Source: Fibrobacterota bacterium (GTDB taxonomy: Bacteria; Fibrobacterota; Fibrobacteria; UBA11236). Taken from it: DNA of 64,000 bases. Within the stretch, counting starts at the first letter, position 1; each line of letters starts with the position of its first letter. Below the pieces are notes generated by a model, which worked only from the letters and a program-made list of their open reading frames with translations, was not told where the DNA came from and made no database searches. Of the stretch, positions 56,133-64,000 are shown in pieces. The DNA is taken from the NCBI GenBank assembly GCA_028287465.1, contig JAQBPO010000013.1, forward strand, positions 20,210 to 84,209, read 5' to 3'. A program made the translations under genes and the position numbers.

Positions 56133-58076
56133 ATGCCCGAGCTCACCCCTGAAACCCTCATCACCATTTCCCAGGAATCCATCGAGACGGTCCGGGAATA
56201 CGCCATTTTCCTCGTCGATAAAAAGGGCATGATCGCCACCTGGAACGAGGGCGCGACCCTGATGAAGCAATACCTCCCCGGGGAAATCATCGGCAAGCCC
56301 TTCGCCACCCTGTTCTCCGAGGAGGATGCGGCCAGGGGCCAACCGCAGATTGAAATGGACCAGGCGGCCCGGGAAGGGCGCTATGAGGGGAACGGGCGGC
56401 GCCGCAAGAAGGACGGCTCCATCTTCGAGGCGCATGTCGTTTTGACGCGCATCCAGGAAGCGGACGGCTCGCTCAAGGGCTACCTGAAGATCACCCGGGA
56501 TATCACGATCGAGGTCCGCTCCAAGAAGGCCGAGGCCCAGCAGATCTGGCTCCAGAACCTCATGAACGTGATCCCCACGGCCATCTTCCTGTTCGATGCG
56601 GATGCCTCGCATCTCCTCTTCGCCAACAAGGCCGCGTTCGAATTGACGGGGAATGCGTTCAGCGACGGGATGTCCATCGACGCCATCCGGGAATCGTTCC
56701 ATATCCGGAATGCGGCCGGCAAGATCCTGGACTGGGACCGGGTTCCCCCCATCCAGGCCGCGAAAAAGGAGAAGATCAACTCCATCCCCATGGAATGGAA
56801 TCTTCCCCAGGGAAAGGTCTCCCTGCTGGTGACCAGCGAGAGGTTGCCCGCCACCCATGGATTCCCCGAGGTCCTGCTCGTGGCCATGGAAGACGTGACC
56901 ATGCTCAAGCAGGGCGAGGAAAAGTTCCAGCAGGCCCAGAAAATGGACGCGGTGGGCCGTCTGGCCGGGGGCATCGCCCATGATTTCAACAATCTCCTGA
57001 CGGTCATACGGGGCAATGCGGATCTCATTTCCGAACGCTTGGACGTCGAGGACCCCAGCCGGGAGGACCTCAAGGAGCTGCAAAAGGCCGCGGACCGGGC
57101 GGCCAGCCTGACGGGCCAGCTGCTGGCCTATAGCCGCAAGCAGGTGGTGGCGCCGTCGGTGCTGGATATCAATGAAATCATCGTTGATATCGAGAAGATG
57201 CTCCATCGGCTCATCGGGGAGCGGATCCGCTTCAAGACGCTCCTGCATCCGGAAATCGGGGGCATCCGCGCGGATAGGGGACAGCTCGAACAGGCGATCG
57301 TGAATCTGGTCATCAATGCCAAGGACGCCATTGGGAACGGAGGCGATTTGTGGATCTATACGGAGAACGCACGGCTGAAGGGAACGGAGCCCGATTTCGT
57401 TTTCCCCATCGAGCCCGGGGACTACGTCAAGGTCATGGTCATGGATTCGGGCCATGGCATGACGGACGAGGTCAAACGGCATTTGTTCGAACCTTTCTAC
57501 ACCACCAAGTCCGTCGGCAAAGGCACCGGACTCGGGCTTTATTCCGTGTACACCATCGTTAAGGCCTCCGGCGGGAACATCGCCATCGAAAGCGCTCCGG
57601 GCCAGGGTGCGACCTTTTCCCTCTACTTTCCCTCCATGGGGGCGGTGAATCGGCCCAGGCAGGACACCCATCGCCCATTGCCGGAGCGCAAACCCGGCCA
57701 GGCGACCATTTTGCTGGCCGAGGATGAGGCCCTGGTGAGGACCCTGACCTTGAAGATCCTGAAGAAAGCGGGCTATGAAGTCCTGGAGGCGGAAAACGGG
57801 GGCCGGGCCCTGGACATCCTCCATTCCCTGGATGCGCCGCCGGACCTGCTCCTGACGGATCTGGTCATGCCGGGTTTGAACGGCCATGAGCTGGCGCTGA
57901 AGGCCTTGGAGCTGTGCCCGGATCTCAGGATCCTGTTCATGTCCGGCTATGCGGATGATCCGGAGTTCCGTATGGGGATGGCCTCGTCCCCGGACGCGTT
58001 CCTGGCCAAGCCCTTCGCGGCGGCGGACCTGCTGGCCAAGGTGCGGGATATCCTGGTTCCGGCGGGCCAGAAGTAA
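56133..58076 (+). CDS. Hybrid histidine kinase (2 PAS, HisKA, HATPase, receiver)
   Basis: 647 aa. PAS 1 (residues 10-130; YAIFLVDKKGMIATWNEGA, with a PAC-type end), PAS 2 (140-265), His283 in [11 protein letters not shown], ATPase boxes ([27 protein letters not shown]) and a receiver with Asp576 (LLTDLVMPGLNG). No membrane helices. PAS 1 resembles domains that bind flavin or heme in cytoplasmic sensors, but no cofactor residue is certain. Confidence 0.94.
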   Translation: MPELTPETLITISQESIETVREYAIFLVDKKGMIATWNEGATLMKQYLPGEIIGKPFATLFSEEDAARGQPQIEMDQAAREGRYEGNGRRRKKDGSIFEAHVVLTRIQEADGSLKGYLKITRDITIEVRSKKAEAQQIWLQNLMNVIPTAIFLFDADASHLLFANKAAFELTGNAFSDGMSIDAIRESFHIRNAAGKILDWDRVPPIQAAKKEKINSIPMEWNLPQGKVSLLVTSERLPATHGFPEVLLVAMEDVTMLKQGEEKFQQAQKMDAVGRLAGGIAHDFNNLLTVIRGNADLISERLDVEDPSREDLKELQKAADRAASLTGQLLAYSRKQVVAPSVLDINEIIVDIEKMLHRLIGERIRFKTLLHPEIGGIRADRGQLEQAIVNLVINAKDAIGNGGDLWIYTENARLKGTEPDFVFPIEPGDYVKVMVMDSGHGMTDEVKRHLFEPFYTTKSVGKGTGLGLYSVYTIVKASGGNIAIESAPGQGATFSLYFPSMGAVNRPRQDTHRPLPERKPGQATILLAEDEALVRTLTLKILKKAGYEVLEAENGGRALDILHSLDAPPDLLLTDLVMPGLNGHELALKALELCPDLRILFMSGYADDPEFRMGMASSPDAFLAKPFAAADLLAKVRDILVPAGQK

Positions 58077-58136
58077 TCCGAATGTGATTAATTTTCTCCG
58101 GCGCCCCGCATCGTCGCGGCCCGCGCATGGAGGCGC

Positions 58137-58625
58137 ATGCCCAAGGTTACCCTCGCCGCGATCGTCCTGGCCCTGTCAAGCCTCATCGGATCGATGGCCT
58201 GCCAGAAGCAGGCCGCCAAATCCCCCCGTCCCGACGCCTCCGCGGCATCGGAGTCCCCGAAGCCCTTCACCCTCACCCTGGCCTCGGGCGGCGGCTTCTC
58301 GGGCCTGATCCAGGGCTATACCCTGTCTTCCGCAGGCGAGGTCAAAGCCTGGCGGAAATTCCCCGGCGGCCCGGATTCCATAACCTGGGCGAAGCGGACC
58401 GGACCGGATTCGATCCTGGTCTTGGCCAAGGCGCTGGAGGCGTTCGAAGGCATAGACCTTAAAGAAGCCGGGAACATGACCACGCGGATCGAATACGCGT
58501 TACCGGACACGGCCTACCGATGGTCCATTTCCGGCGCCGGCCCTTCTCCGGAAGCCCCCGAACCGTTCCGGACCTGGTATGCCCGCGCCGAGGCCTATTG
58601 CCGCGGCCTGGCGCCCGCCCCTTAG
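58137..58625 (+). CDS. Lipoprotein of unknown function
   Basis: 162 aa. Signal peptide with lipobox GSMAC near residue 22, then a Pro/Ser-rich linker and a small domain (FTLTLASGGGFSGLIQGYTLSSAG, NMTTRIEYALPDTAYRWSISG). No family recognised. The M4 protease gene follows after 36 nt on the same strand. Confidence 0.78.
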   Translation: MPKVTLAAIVLALSSLIGSMACQKQAAKSPRPDASAASESPKPFTLTLASGGGFSGLIQGYTLSSAGEVKAWRKFPGGPDSITWAKRTGPDSILVLAKALEAFEGIDLKEAGNMTTRIEYALPDTAYRWSISGAGPSPEAPEPFRTWYARAEAYCRGLAPAP

Positions 58626-58661
58626 TCGAACTTGAACCCAGCCCAGCGAAAGCGACCCCGA

Positions 58662-61600
58662 ATGCCCCAGACCCTTCCCCAGACCCGAAGCCCGCAACCG
58701 CTCACCCTGATCGCATCTCTATGCGCCTGGGCCCTCTTGGCTTTGCCCGCATTCGCCTTCGATCCCGCCGCAAAAGCCGCCTTGGCCGTGGCCAGGCCAG
58801 GCAAGGCCTCCCAGGTCACCGACGCCGACCTGAAGGCGATGGCGCGGAAAATCCTGCGCACCCGCGCGCAGGGAGCCCTGGGCAAAACGGGAGCCGGCGC
58901 TCCCACCGCTCCATCGGCGCTTTCGGCCCCGAGCGCCTTGAGCGCCACCCTCCAGAGCCGCCCCCGATTGGGCCCCAACCCTCCTCTCTCCCTGGCGGGC
59001 ATCGCGCTGCCGCATGGCCTGCGGGTCACCTGGAACGGCGCGAACGGCACGCCCGCCTTCCTGGACGGCCCCGGTCTCCGCGCCCCCGCCCTTCCGGGTC
59101 CATCCGCCATGGCCTCGGTCCCCGGAGCCCTGGCCCGGGCCTATTTCCAGGCGAACAAGTCCCTGTTCCGCCTGAAGGACCCCGCTGCGGAACTGCGCCT
59201 CCAGGATCAATCCGTCGATCGCCTGGGCAGCCGGCATGAAGCGTTCCAGCAGGTGTACCAAGGCGTGCCCGTATGGGGCGGCAGCATCCATGCCCATTTC
59301 GATCGCGCCGGGACCCTGTACGCCGTGAACGCCCGGTACGCGCCTACGCCTTTGCTGCCGCCGGGAATGGGCTACCGCCTCTCCCAGGCCCAGGCCGTGG
59401 CCCTGGCGAGCGCGGACTTGGCGCGCCGGACGCCCTTGGAAGCCTTCGCTCCGGAAGCGCGCGCGCTCCTGGACTATGATGGGCCGGGCGCGGAGAAGAA
59501 CGTCTGGATGGAGGCCGCGGGCAACCGCGCGCATTGGGCCTGGCGCGTGGAAATCCGTCCCAACCTCCGGGATCAATGGCGTTACTTCATCGACGGGACC
59601 ACGGGGGCCATCCTGGAGAAATACAATGCGACGAATGCCGATGGGCCCAAGACCGCGACCGCGACGGACCTGATGGGAGTGACCCGGACCCTGAACACCT
59701 ACCAGGTGGGGGCGACCTTCTATCTCATCGACGCCACCCGGAAGTCCTTCAATGCGAAGTCGGCCCTGCCCAATGATCCGCTGGGGGCGTTGTGGACCCT
59801 GGACGCGGGCAAAACGGATATGACCAAGGTGGGCCAGGTCTTTTCCGCGGCCAATGCCTGGACCGATCCGGCCGCGGTGTCGGCGCATTTCAACGTGGGG
59901 CGGGTGTTCGAATATTACCTGGGCACCTTCGGCCGCCTGGGCATCGACGGGGCGGGGAGCTCGGTGATCTCGGTCGTGCATGTGACCGAAAAGGGCAAGG
60001 GCATGGACAATGCCTATTGGAACGGCAAGATCATGGCCTATGGCGACGGGAACCAGGGCTTTCTGCCCTTGGCGCGGGCATTGGACGTGGCCGCCCACGA
60101 GATGACCCACGGAGTCATCTCCGCGACCGTGAACCTGGAGTACAAGTTCCAGTCGGGCGCGCTCAACGAGTCCCTGGCGGACGTGTTCGGGGCCATGGTG
60201 GATAGGGACGATTGGAAGATGGGCGAGGACGTGGTGAACACGGCGATATTCAAGTCCGGCGCCCTTCGCGATCTGGAGGATCCGCATAATGGCGCCTCCG
60301 GTCCCGGGCAGGCGGGCTGGCAGCCCGCGCATATGAGCGAGTTCATCAACGCTCCCCTGGAGGACGACAACGGCGGCGTGCACGGGAACAGCGGCATCCC
60401 GAACCGGGCCTGCTTCCTGATCGCGAAGGCGATCGGGCGGGACGAGACCGAGAAGATCTATTACCGGGTGATGGAGGCCAAGTACCTGAACCCGGGATCG
60501 CAGTTCATCGATATGCGCTTGGGTGCCATCCGCGCTGCCACGGATCTTTTCGGCGAAGCTTCGCCCGAGGTGGCGGCGGTGAAGGACGGGTTCGCGGGCG
60601 TGGGCATCGGGACCGGTTCCTCGGCGGACAAGCCGACGCCCCGGCCGCAGGACGCGCCTGCCGTGGCGGGGCAGGAGTTCGTGGCCCTGGTGAACGCCGA
60701 TCCCGGGGACCACAGCCTCTACGTGGCCAAGCCGGTGGTGGCGGGGGATTCGGACATCGTGCAACTGAGCGCGACCCAGGTGTATACCGGCACGGGCAAT
60801 CCCATCGCGATCACGGATGACGGTTCGGTGGCCCTCTTAATCGACGCCGGCAACAACCTCCGCGGCATCGACGAGGCCGGCGAGCAGGTGGTGAGCGATG
60901 CGGGAACCTGGAAGTCCATCGCGGTGGCGCCGGACGGGAGCAAGGTGGCTGCCACCACCCTGGAACCGGACGCGAAAATCTACATCATCGACCTGGTCAA
61001 TCCGGACGACAGCAAGGCCATCTCCCTGTATACGCCCACGACGGGCCTGGACCTGAAGGCGGACAACGTGGTCAACGCCGATGCGCTCGACTTCAATTCC
61101 ACCGGGGAGTTCCTGCTCTACGACGCGCTCAACCGGGTGACCCGGTCGGAAGGCGATCCCATCGAGTATTGGGACGCCAGCCTGCTGGACATCAAGAAGG
61201 GCATCATCACGCCCTTCCTGCCCACGCGCCAGGATGGCATCAGCATCGGCAACCCGTCCTTCGCCCAGACCAGCGACCTCAATCTCGTCTTCGATCTGTT
61301 CGATGAGACCGCCGGCACCTATACCGTGGTCTCGGCGGATCTGTTCACGGGCACCTATCAGGTGATCGACAGCAACGGAACCGCTCCGGGTTACCCGCGT
61401 TATTCGACCCTGGACGACAAGATCGTCTATGAACGCGCCGCGGGAACCGCCGTCAACGTGCAGCAGGTGGCCTTGGCCAAGGACAAGATCACCCGCGTGG
61501 GCCAGCCCGTTTCCTACCTGGCCAATGCGCAGAAGCCCCTTTGGTTCGCCATCGGCAAGCGTCCCTCCGGCATCCGCTTGCCGGGAAGGGCCGCCAGGCC

Positions 61601-61859
61601 GGTACGGTACGGCCTGGGATCGGAACCCCGCGGCGGACTGCGTTTGGATCTGCCCGTTGAGGCGGACGTGGCGGTCACGGCGTATGATCTTTCCGGCCGC
61701 AAGTCGGCCGAGCTGATGCGCGGCCGGTTCCAGGCGGGCGTGCATCGCGTGGAATGGAAACCGGGGACGCGCGCGGGAGTCTACGTGGTGCGGATGGAAG
61801 CGCGGCCGCTATCCGGCAGGCCCGTGACCATGGCGCGGAAGGTGGCGCGGCCGCTCTGA
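58662..61859 (+). CDS. Secreted M4 (thermolysin-like) metalloprotease with T9SS-like C-terminus
   Basis: 1065 aa from ATG 58662. Signal peptide (LIASLCAWALLALPAFA), FTP/propeptide region (~100-300; ALARAYFQANKSLFRL, HEAFQQVYQGVPVWGG), then the M4 domain with zinc ligands His479 and His483 in HEMTH, Glu503 in NESLADVFG, and the catalytic-His region DNGGVHGNSGIPNRA. Residues ~690-980 are a beta-propeller-like segment (WD/TolB-like strands). The last ~80 residues (VEADVAVTAYDLSGRK..AGVHRVEWKPG..GVYVVRM) match FlgD/T9SS sorting domains, consistent with Fibrobacterota secretion. Confidence 0.92.
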   Translation: MPQTLPQTRSPQPLTLIASLCAWALLALPAFAFDPAAKAALAVARPGKASQVTDADLKAMARKILRTRAQGALGKTGAGAPTAPSALSAPSALSATLQSRPRLGPNPPLSLAGIALPHGLRVTWNGANGTPAFLDGPGLRAPALPGPSAMASVPGALARAYFQANKSLFRLKDPAAELRLQDQSVDRLGSRHEAFQQVYQGVPVWGGSIHAHFDRAGTLYAVNARYAPTPLLPPGMGYRLSQAQAVALASADLARRTPLEAFAPEARALLDYDGPGAEKNVWMEAAGNRAHWAWRVEIRPNLRDQWRYFIDGTTGAILEKYNATNADGPKTATATDLMGVTRTLNTYQVGATFYLIDATRKSFNAKSALPNDPLGALWTLDAGKTDMTKVGQVFSAANAWTDPAAVSAHFNVGRVFEYYLGTFGRLGIDGAGSSVISVVHVTEKGKGMDNAYWNGKIMAYGDGNQGFLPLARALDVAAHEMTHGVISATVNLEYKFQSGALNESLADVFGAMVDRDDWKMGEDVVNTAIFKSGALRDLEDPHNGASGPGQAGWQPAHMSEFINAPLEDDNGGVHGNSGIPNRACFLIAKAIGRDETEKIYYRVMEAKYLNPGSQFIDMRLGAIRAATDLFGEASPEVAAVKDGFAGVGIGTGSSADKPTPRPQDAPAVAGQEFVALVNADPGDHSLYVAKPVVAGDSDIVQLSATQVYTGTGNPIAITDDGSVALLIDAGNNLRGIDEAGEQVVSDAGTWKSIAVAPDGSKVAATTLEPDAKIYIIDLVNPDDSKAISLYTPTTGLDLKADNVVNADALDFNSTGEFLLYDALNRVTRSEGDPIEYWDASLLDIKKGIITPFLPTRQDGISIGNPSFAQTSDLNLVFDLFDETAGTYTVVSADLFTGTYQVIDSNGTAPGYPRYSTLDDKIVYERAAGTAVNVQQVALAKDKITRVGQPVSYLANAQKPLWFAIGKRPSGIRLPGRAARPVRYGLGSEPRGGLRLDLPVEADVAVTAYDLSGRKSAELMRGRFQAGVHRVEWKPGTRAGVYVVRMEARPLSGRPVTMARKVARPL

Positions 61860-61941
61860 GCGCGTCCGCCCCGGATCCCGGCGCTTCGCTGGTGAATAAT
61901 CCGGATCGACATGGATTTATTCCGGCAGGGAAGGCGGGCGT

Positions 61942-62199
61942 TTAGTGCCGATGATCGGAAACGCGGAATGAGGCTTTGGATTCAGGCTTCTTGACCGGTT
62001 CCGGTTCCATGACCGCGATATGTTGATCCCAGGGGGTCAATATGGAATCCTTTCCGAAACAGCCTGATACCTTCAATGCCCTGAGGCCTTGGCATCCGCT
62101 ATGCATCGGCTCGCTCACGTACGTCCCATCGGCCCGGTCGCAGACCTGCTCCTTCCCGGCCGCCTCGGAGTTCAAATCCGTCGCGGTCTTCAAGGGCAT
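61942..62199 (-). CDS. Possible small hypothetical protein
   Basis: 85 codons from ATG 62199 (GAAGGG upstream). The translation has plausible Cys spacing (EQVCDRADGTYVSEPMHSGC..VSGCFG) and a Pro/Glu-Lys tail. No family recognised; frame choice in this 400-bp gap between the protease and SGNH genes is uncertain, and it could be non-coding. Confidence 0.35.
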   Translation of the reverse strand: MPLKTATDLNSEAAGKEQVCDRADGTYVSEPMHSGCQGLRALKVSGCFGKDSILTPWDQHIAVMEPEPVKKPESKASFRVSDHRH

Positions 62200-62260
62200 G
62201 ACCGACCCTTCCCAAATGGCGGTGCAACCGGAAAAGGAACGCATCCAAAAAGGAGATTTC

Positions 62261-63109
62261 ATGGTGAAACGGTTTTCCACAGTATGTTTTTACGCGTCCA
62301 GCCTCGCCATTCTGGCGCACGGCCAGATCAAGGTCGCCTGTATCGGCAACAGCATCACCGAAGGGTTCGGCCTGCCCAACGCGTCCACCCAATCCTACCC
62401 ATCGCGGTTGAAAGTACTTCTCGGTACGGGCTACACGGTCCAGAACGACGGCGCGAGCGGCAGGACCATGCTCAAAAGCGACGCCAGGAATTCCTATTGG
62501 AAATTCGGCAAGCTCGGCCAGGCGCTTGCGCTCAAACCCGATATCGTCACCATCGAACTCGGAACCAATGACGCCAATAATTTCGCGTCGACCTGGAGCA
62601 CCACAGGAATCGAATTCAAGCGGGACTACCTGGCCATGATCGACACCTTGAATACGCTTTCCCCCAAACCCAGGGTTTTCGTGATCCTCCCCTTGCCTAT
62701 CCGGGGGAACAACGACGCCATCCTGGTAAAAGCGAACGAACTCATCAAGCAGGTCGCGCTGGAGCGCGGTCTGACGGTCATCGATTGCTATACGCCCTTC
62801 AAGGGCCAGACCCAACTCTATGCGGACGGCCTGCATCCCAATATCGCGGGCGCGGATACCATGGCGCATATCGTCTACCGCGCCCTCGTCAAACCGACGG
62901 TCGCACTTTTGAACGCGGGGACTGAAGCGGGAAGGCCGGGTGCGGGAAGGTCGACGGCTTACGGAAGGGCCCCGGTTACCGGGTTCGTCGGCGGAGGGAT
63001 TTCTTTCGCAAGGGAAGTCCCTTCGAAATCCGGACGATCCGTCACGGGCGTTTTCGACGCGCGAGGCGCGCTGCAAGGCTCCTCCGGGGCCGACGGCGGG
63101 GCTCCGTGA
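62261..63109 (+). CDS. SGNH/GDSL-type hydrolase, secreted
   Basis: 282 aa; AAAAAGGAG precedes ATG 62261. Signal peptide (FSTVCFYASSLAILAHG) then the SGNH blocks: Ser in CIGNSITEGFG, Gly in NDGASGRT, Asn in IELGTNDAN and Asp-His in YADGLHPNIAG. Members deacetylate or hydrolyse esters on sugars and glycans, often in polysaccharide use. The final ~60 residues are Gly/Ser/Arg-rich with no sorting motif recognised. Confidence 0.92.
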   Translation: MVKRFSTVCFYASSLAILAHGQIKVACIGNSITEGFGLPNASTQSYPSRLKVLLGTGYTVQNDGASGRTMLKSDARNSYWKFGKLGQALALKPDIVTIELGTNDANNFASTWSTTGIEFKRDYLAMIDTLNTLSPKPRVFVILPLPIRGNNDAILVKANELIKQVALERGLTVIDCYTPFKGQTQLYADGLHPNIAGADTMAHIVYRALVKPTVALLNAGTEAGRPGAGRSTAYGRAPVTGFVGGGISFAREVPSKSGRSVTGVFDARGALQGSSGADGGAP

Positions 63110-63853
63110 TTATTCGCCGGCTTCGTAGGTGGGCCGTACGAGCAGGGCCGTGGACAGGGCCGCCAAGGCCAGGGCCTGGTCCTTGCCTAGGTCGTTCCTG
63201 AGCCAGACGGCGCCATTGCCGTAAAGATTGACCGCACCCACGGTCTCCGATCCTCGCTTATAGATAACCCCGTCGAAGCATATCCTCCTGTCCGCATCGC
63301 GTTTCCGCTCATTCACCAATTGGAGGGTATCCCCTTCCAATTCAAAAGCCGCGGACGGGCCCGGCCGCATTCCCTTCGGAAAGACGAGATTACGGGTCCA
63401 ATTCCCATGGGTGATCCTGATTTCGAACCGGTCCTCAAGGAATTTCACGGTGCTTGCGGATTTGCCCGATCGGGTGACCGTATATTTCCTCTGCGCGGAT
63501 AAGCGCACCCCCGCGGAACTCCCTGAAGAATCGAATTGCGCGAAGGAAAAGCCGTTCCTGGCTACAACCTCCTTTTCAGGGGCGTCTTCGGAAACCATTC
63601 GTTGCCACCATGACTTCCCTCCGCTTTCGTCTATTTTCTGGAATCCCAAGTCGAACTTATCGGTCCGGAAGTTCCCGAACCGGACCCTCTTATTCAAGAA
63701 CCAACCGCCGCGGCCGGTCACATCCATCCGGATGGATTGGGCGAGGAATGCGTCTTCCCCGATCATTCCCGGACGGTTGGCAAGGCCGCAAGAGGTTATG
63801 AGGAGCATGCCTGCGAGATAAACCCGAATCCAATCTCCCGGCGATTTCCGCAT
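63110..63853 (-). CDS. Lipoprotein of unknown function
   Basis: 247 aa from ATG 63853 (MRKSPGDWIRVYLAGMLLITSC), with lipobox LITSC. The body is strand-rich (RGGWFLNKRVRFGNFRTDKFDLGF, KYTVTRSGKSASTVKFLEDRFEIRI, AVNLYGNGAVWLRNDLG). No family recognised. The stop directly abuts the SGNH gene stop on the other strand (convergent). Confidence 0.8.
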   Translation of the reverse strand: MRKSPGDWIRVYLAGMLLITSCGLANRPGMIGEDAFLAQSIRMDVTGRGGWFLNKRVRFGNFRTDKFDLGFQKIDESGGKSWWQRMVSEDAPEKEVVARNGFSFAQFDSSGSSAGVRLSAQRKYTVTRSGKSASTVKFLEDRFEIRITHGNWTRNLVFPKGMRPGPSAAFELEGDTLQLVNERKRDADRRICFDGVIYKRGSETVGAVNLYGNGAVWLRNDLGKDQALALAALSTALLVRPTYEAGE

Positions 63854-63961
63854 TCGCAGCCTTTCCCTTTCAAACGGAAGATAGAACCTTGGGTTTCCGG
63901 CATGAAGCCGGACCTCCGTCCGGATAAGACGATGGCGGAACGAAGATTGGGAGCCGGGTAT

Positions 63962-63991
63962 GAAAAAAGGGTGGGTCGCTAGACCCACCCT
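63962..63991 (-). terminator. Rho-independent terminator of a gene to the right of the window
   Basis: Perfect 10-bp stem (AGGGTGGGTC 63968-63977 with GACCCACCCT 63982-63991), 4-nt loop, followed on the minus strand by TTTTTTCA. It probably ends a minus-strand gene lying beyond 64000. Confidence 0.8.
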
Positions 63992-64000
63992 GAATCGAAA

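Noticed and set aside
58719..60764. 681-codon minus-strand ORF opposite the M4 protease
   Set aside because: Shadow of a gene with complete catalytic motifs; no recognisable domain on the minus strand.

Overview
The window is GC-rich bacterial DNA that most likely comes from a member of the Fibrobacterota. Three signs point there. A TIGR02147-family protein (4498-5331) belongs to a family named as a Fibrobacter paralogous group. A sequence before the error-prone polymerase (17143-17156) matches 8 of the 9 fixed bases of the LexA box described for Fibrobacter succinogenes. A secreted M4 protease ends in a T9SS-like C-terminal domain. No rRNA, tRNA, CRISPR array, phage module or transposase was recognised.

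Layout. 0-3.7 kb: a minus-strand chain of three genes with 4-nt overlaps, including a zincin-like protein whose first zinc histidine is replaced. 4-9.3 kb: an Asp-rich lipoprotein, the TIGR02147 regulator, a second lipoprotein, then a subtilase and an alpha/beta hydrolase without signal peptides. 9.4-14.9 kb: a minus-strand run of two ferritin-like proteins, a DUF2214 membrane protein, an SDR, an MFS transporter and an SRAP peptidase. 15.1-20.6 kb: three paralogous stand-alone receiver proteins and a DnaE2-like polymerase. 20.7-27.1 kb: an accessory region with five single-gene units, several AT-rich, separated by four 250-295 bp repeats built like very large integron attC sites; no integrase lies in the window. 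27.5-31.8 kb: small detoxification-type enzymes. 32-34.3 kb: a hybrid kinase. 34.8-36.7 kb: a lipoprotein metalloprotease with FG-GAP repeats. 37.1-39.9 kb: copper nitrite reductase fused to cytochrome c, followed by a NirV-like/SCO fusion. 40-46.6 kb: two related hybrid kinases, one carrying CheB and CheR domains. 46.7-48.7 kb: a small envelope-protein operon and DUF4389 protein. 48.8-58.1 kb: a flavin monooxygenase, a zinc-ribbon/CPBP pair, a BTRD1-M23 protein, two oxidoreductases and another hybrid kinase. 58.1-64 kb: lipoproteins, an M4 protease and an SGNH hydrolase.

Themes. Signalling is heavy: four hybrid histidine kinases and three free receivers share one style of receiver domain, and no DNA-binding response regulator was seen. 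A 48-bp element with an internal inverted repeat occurs four times, always on the minus strand and always next to a member or remnant of the Lmo0937-like small membrane protein family or its operon. The strongest candidate for something undescribed is the cassette array with giant attC-like repeats; the repeated promoter-like element and the NirV-SCO fusion come next.
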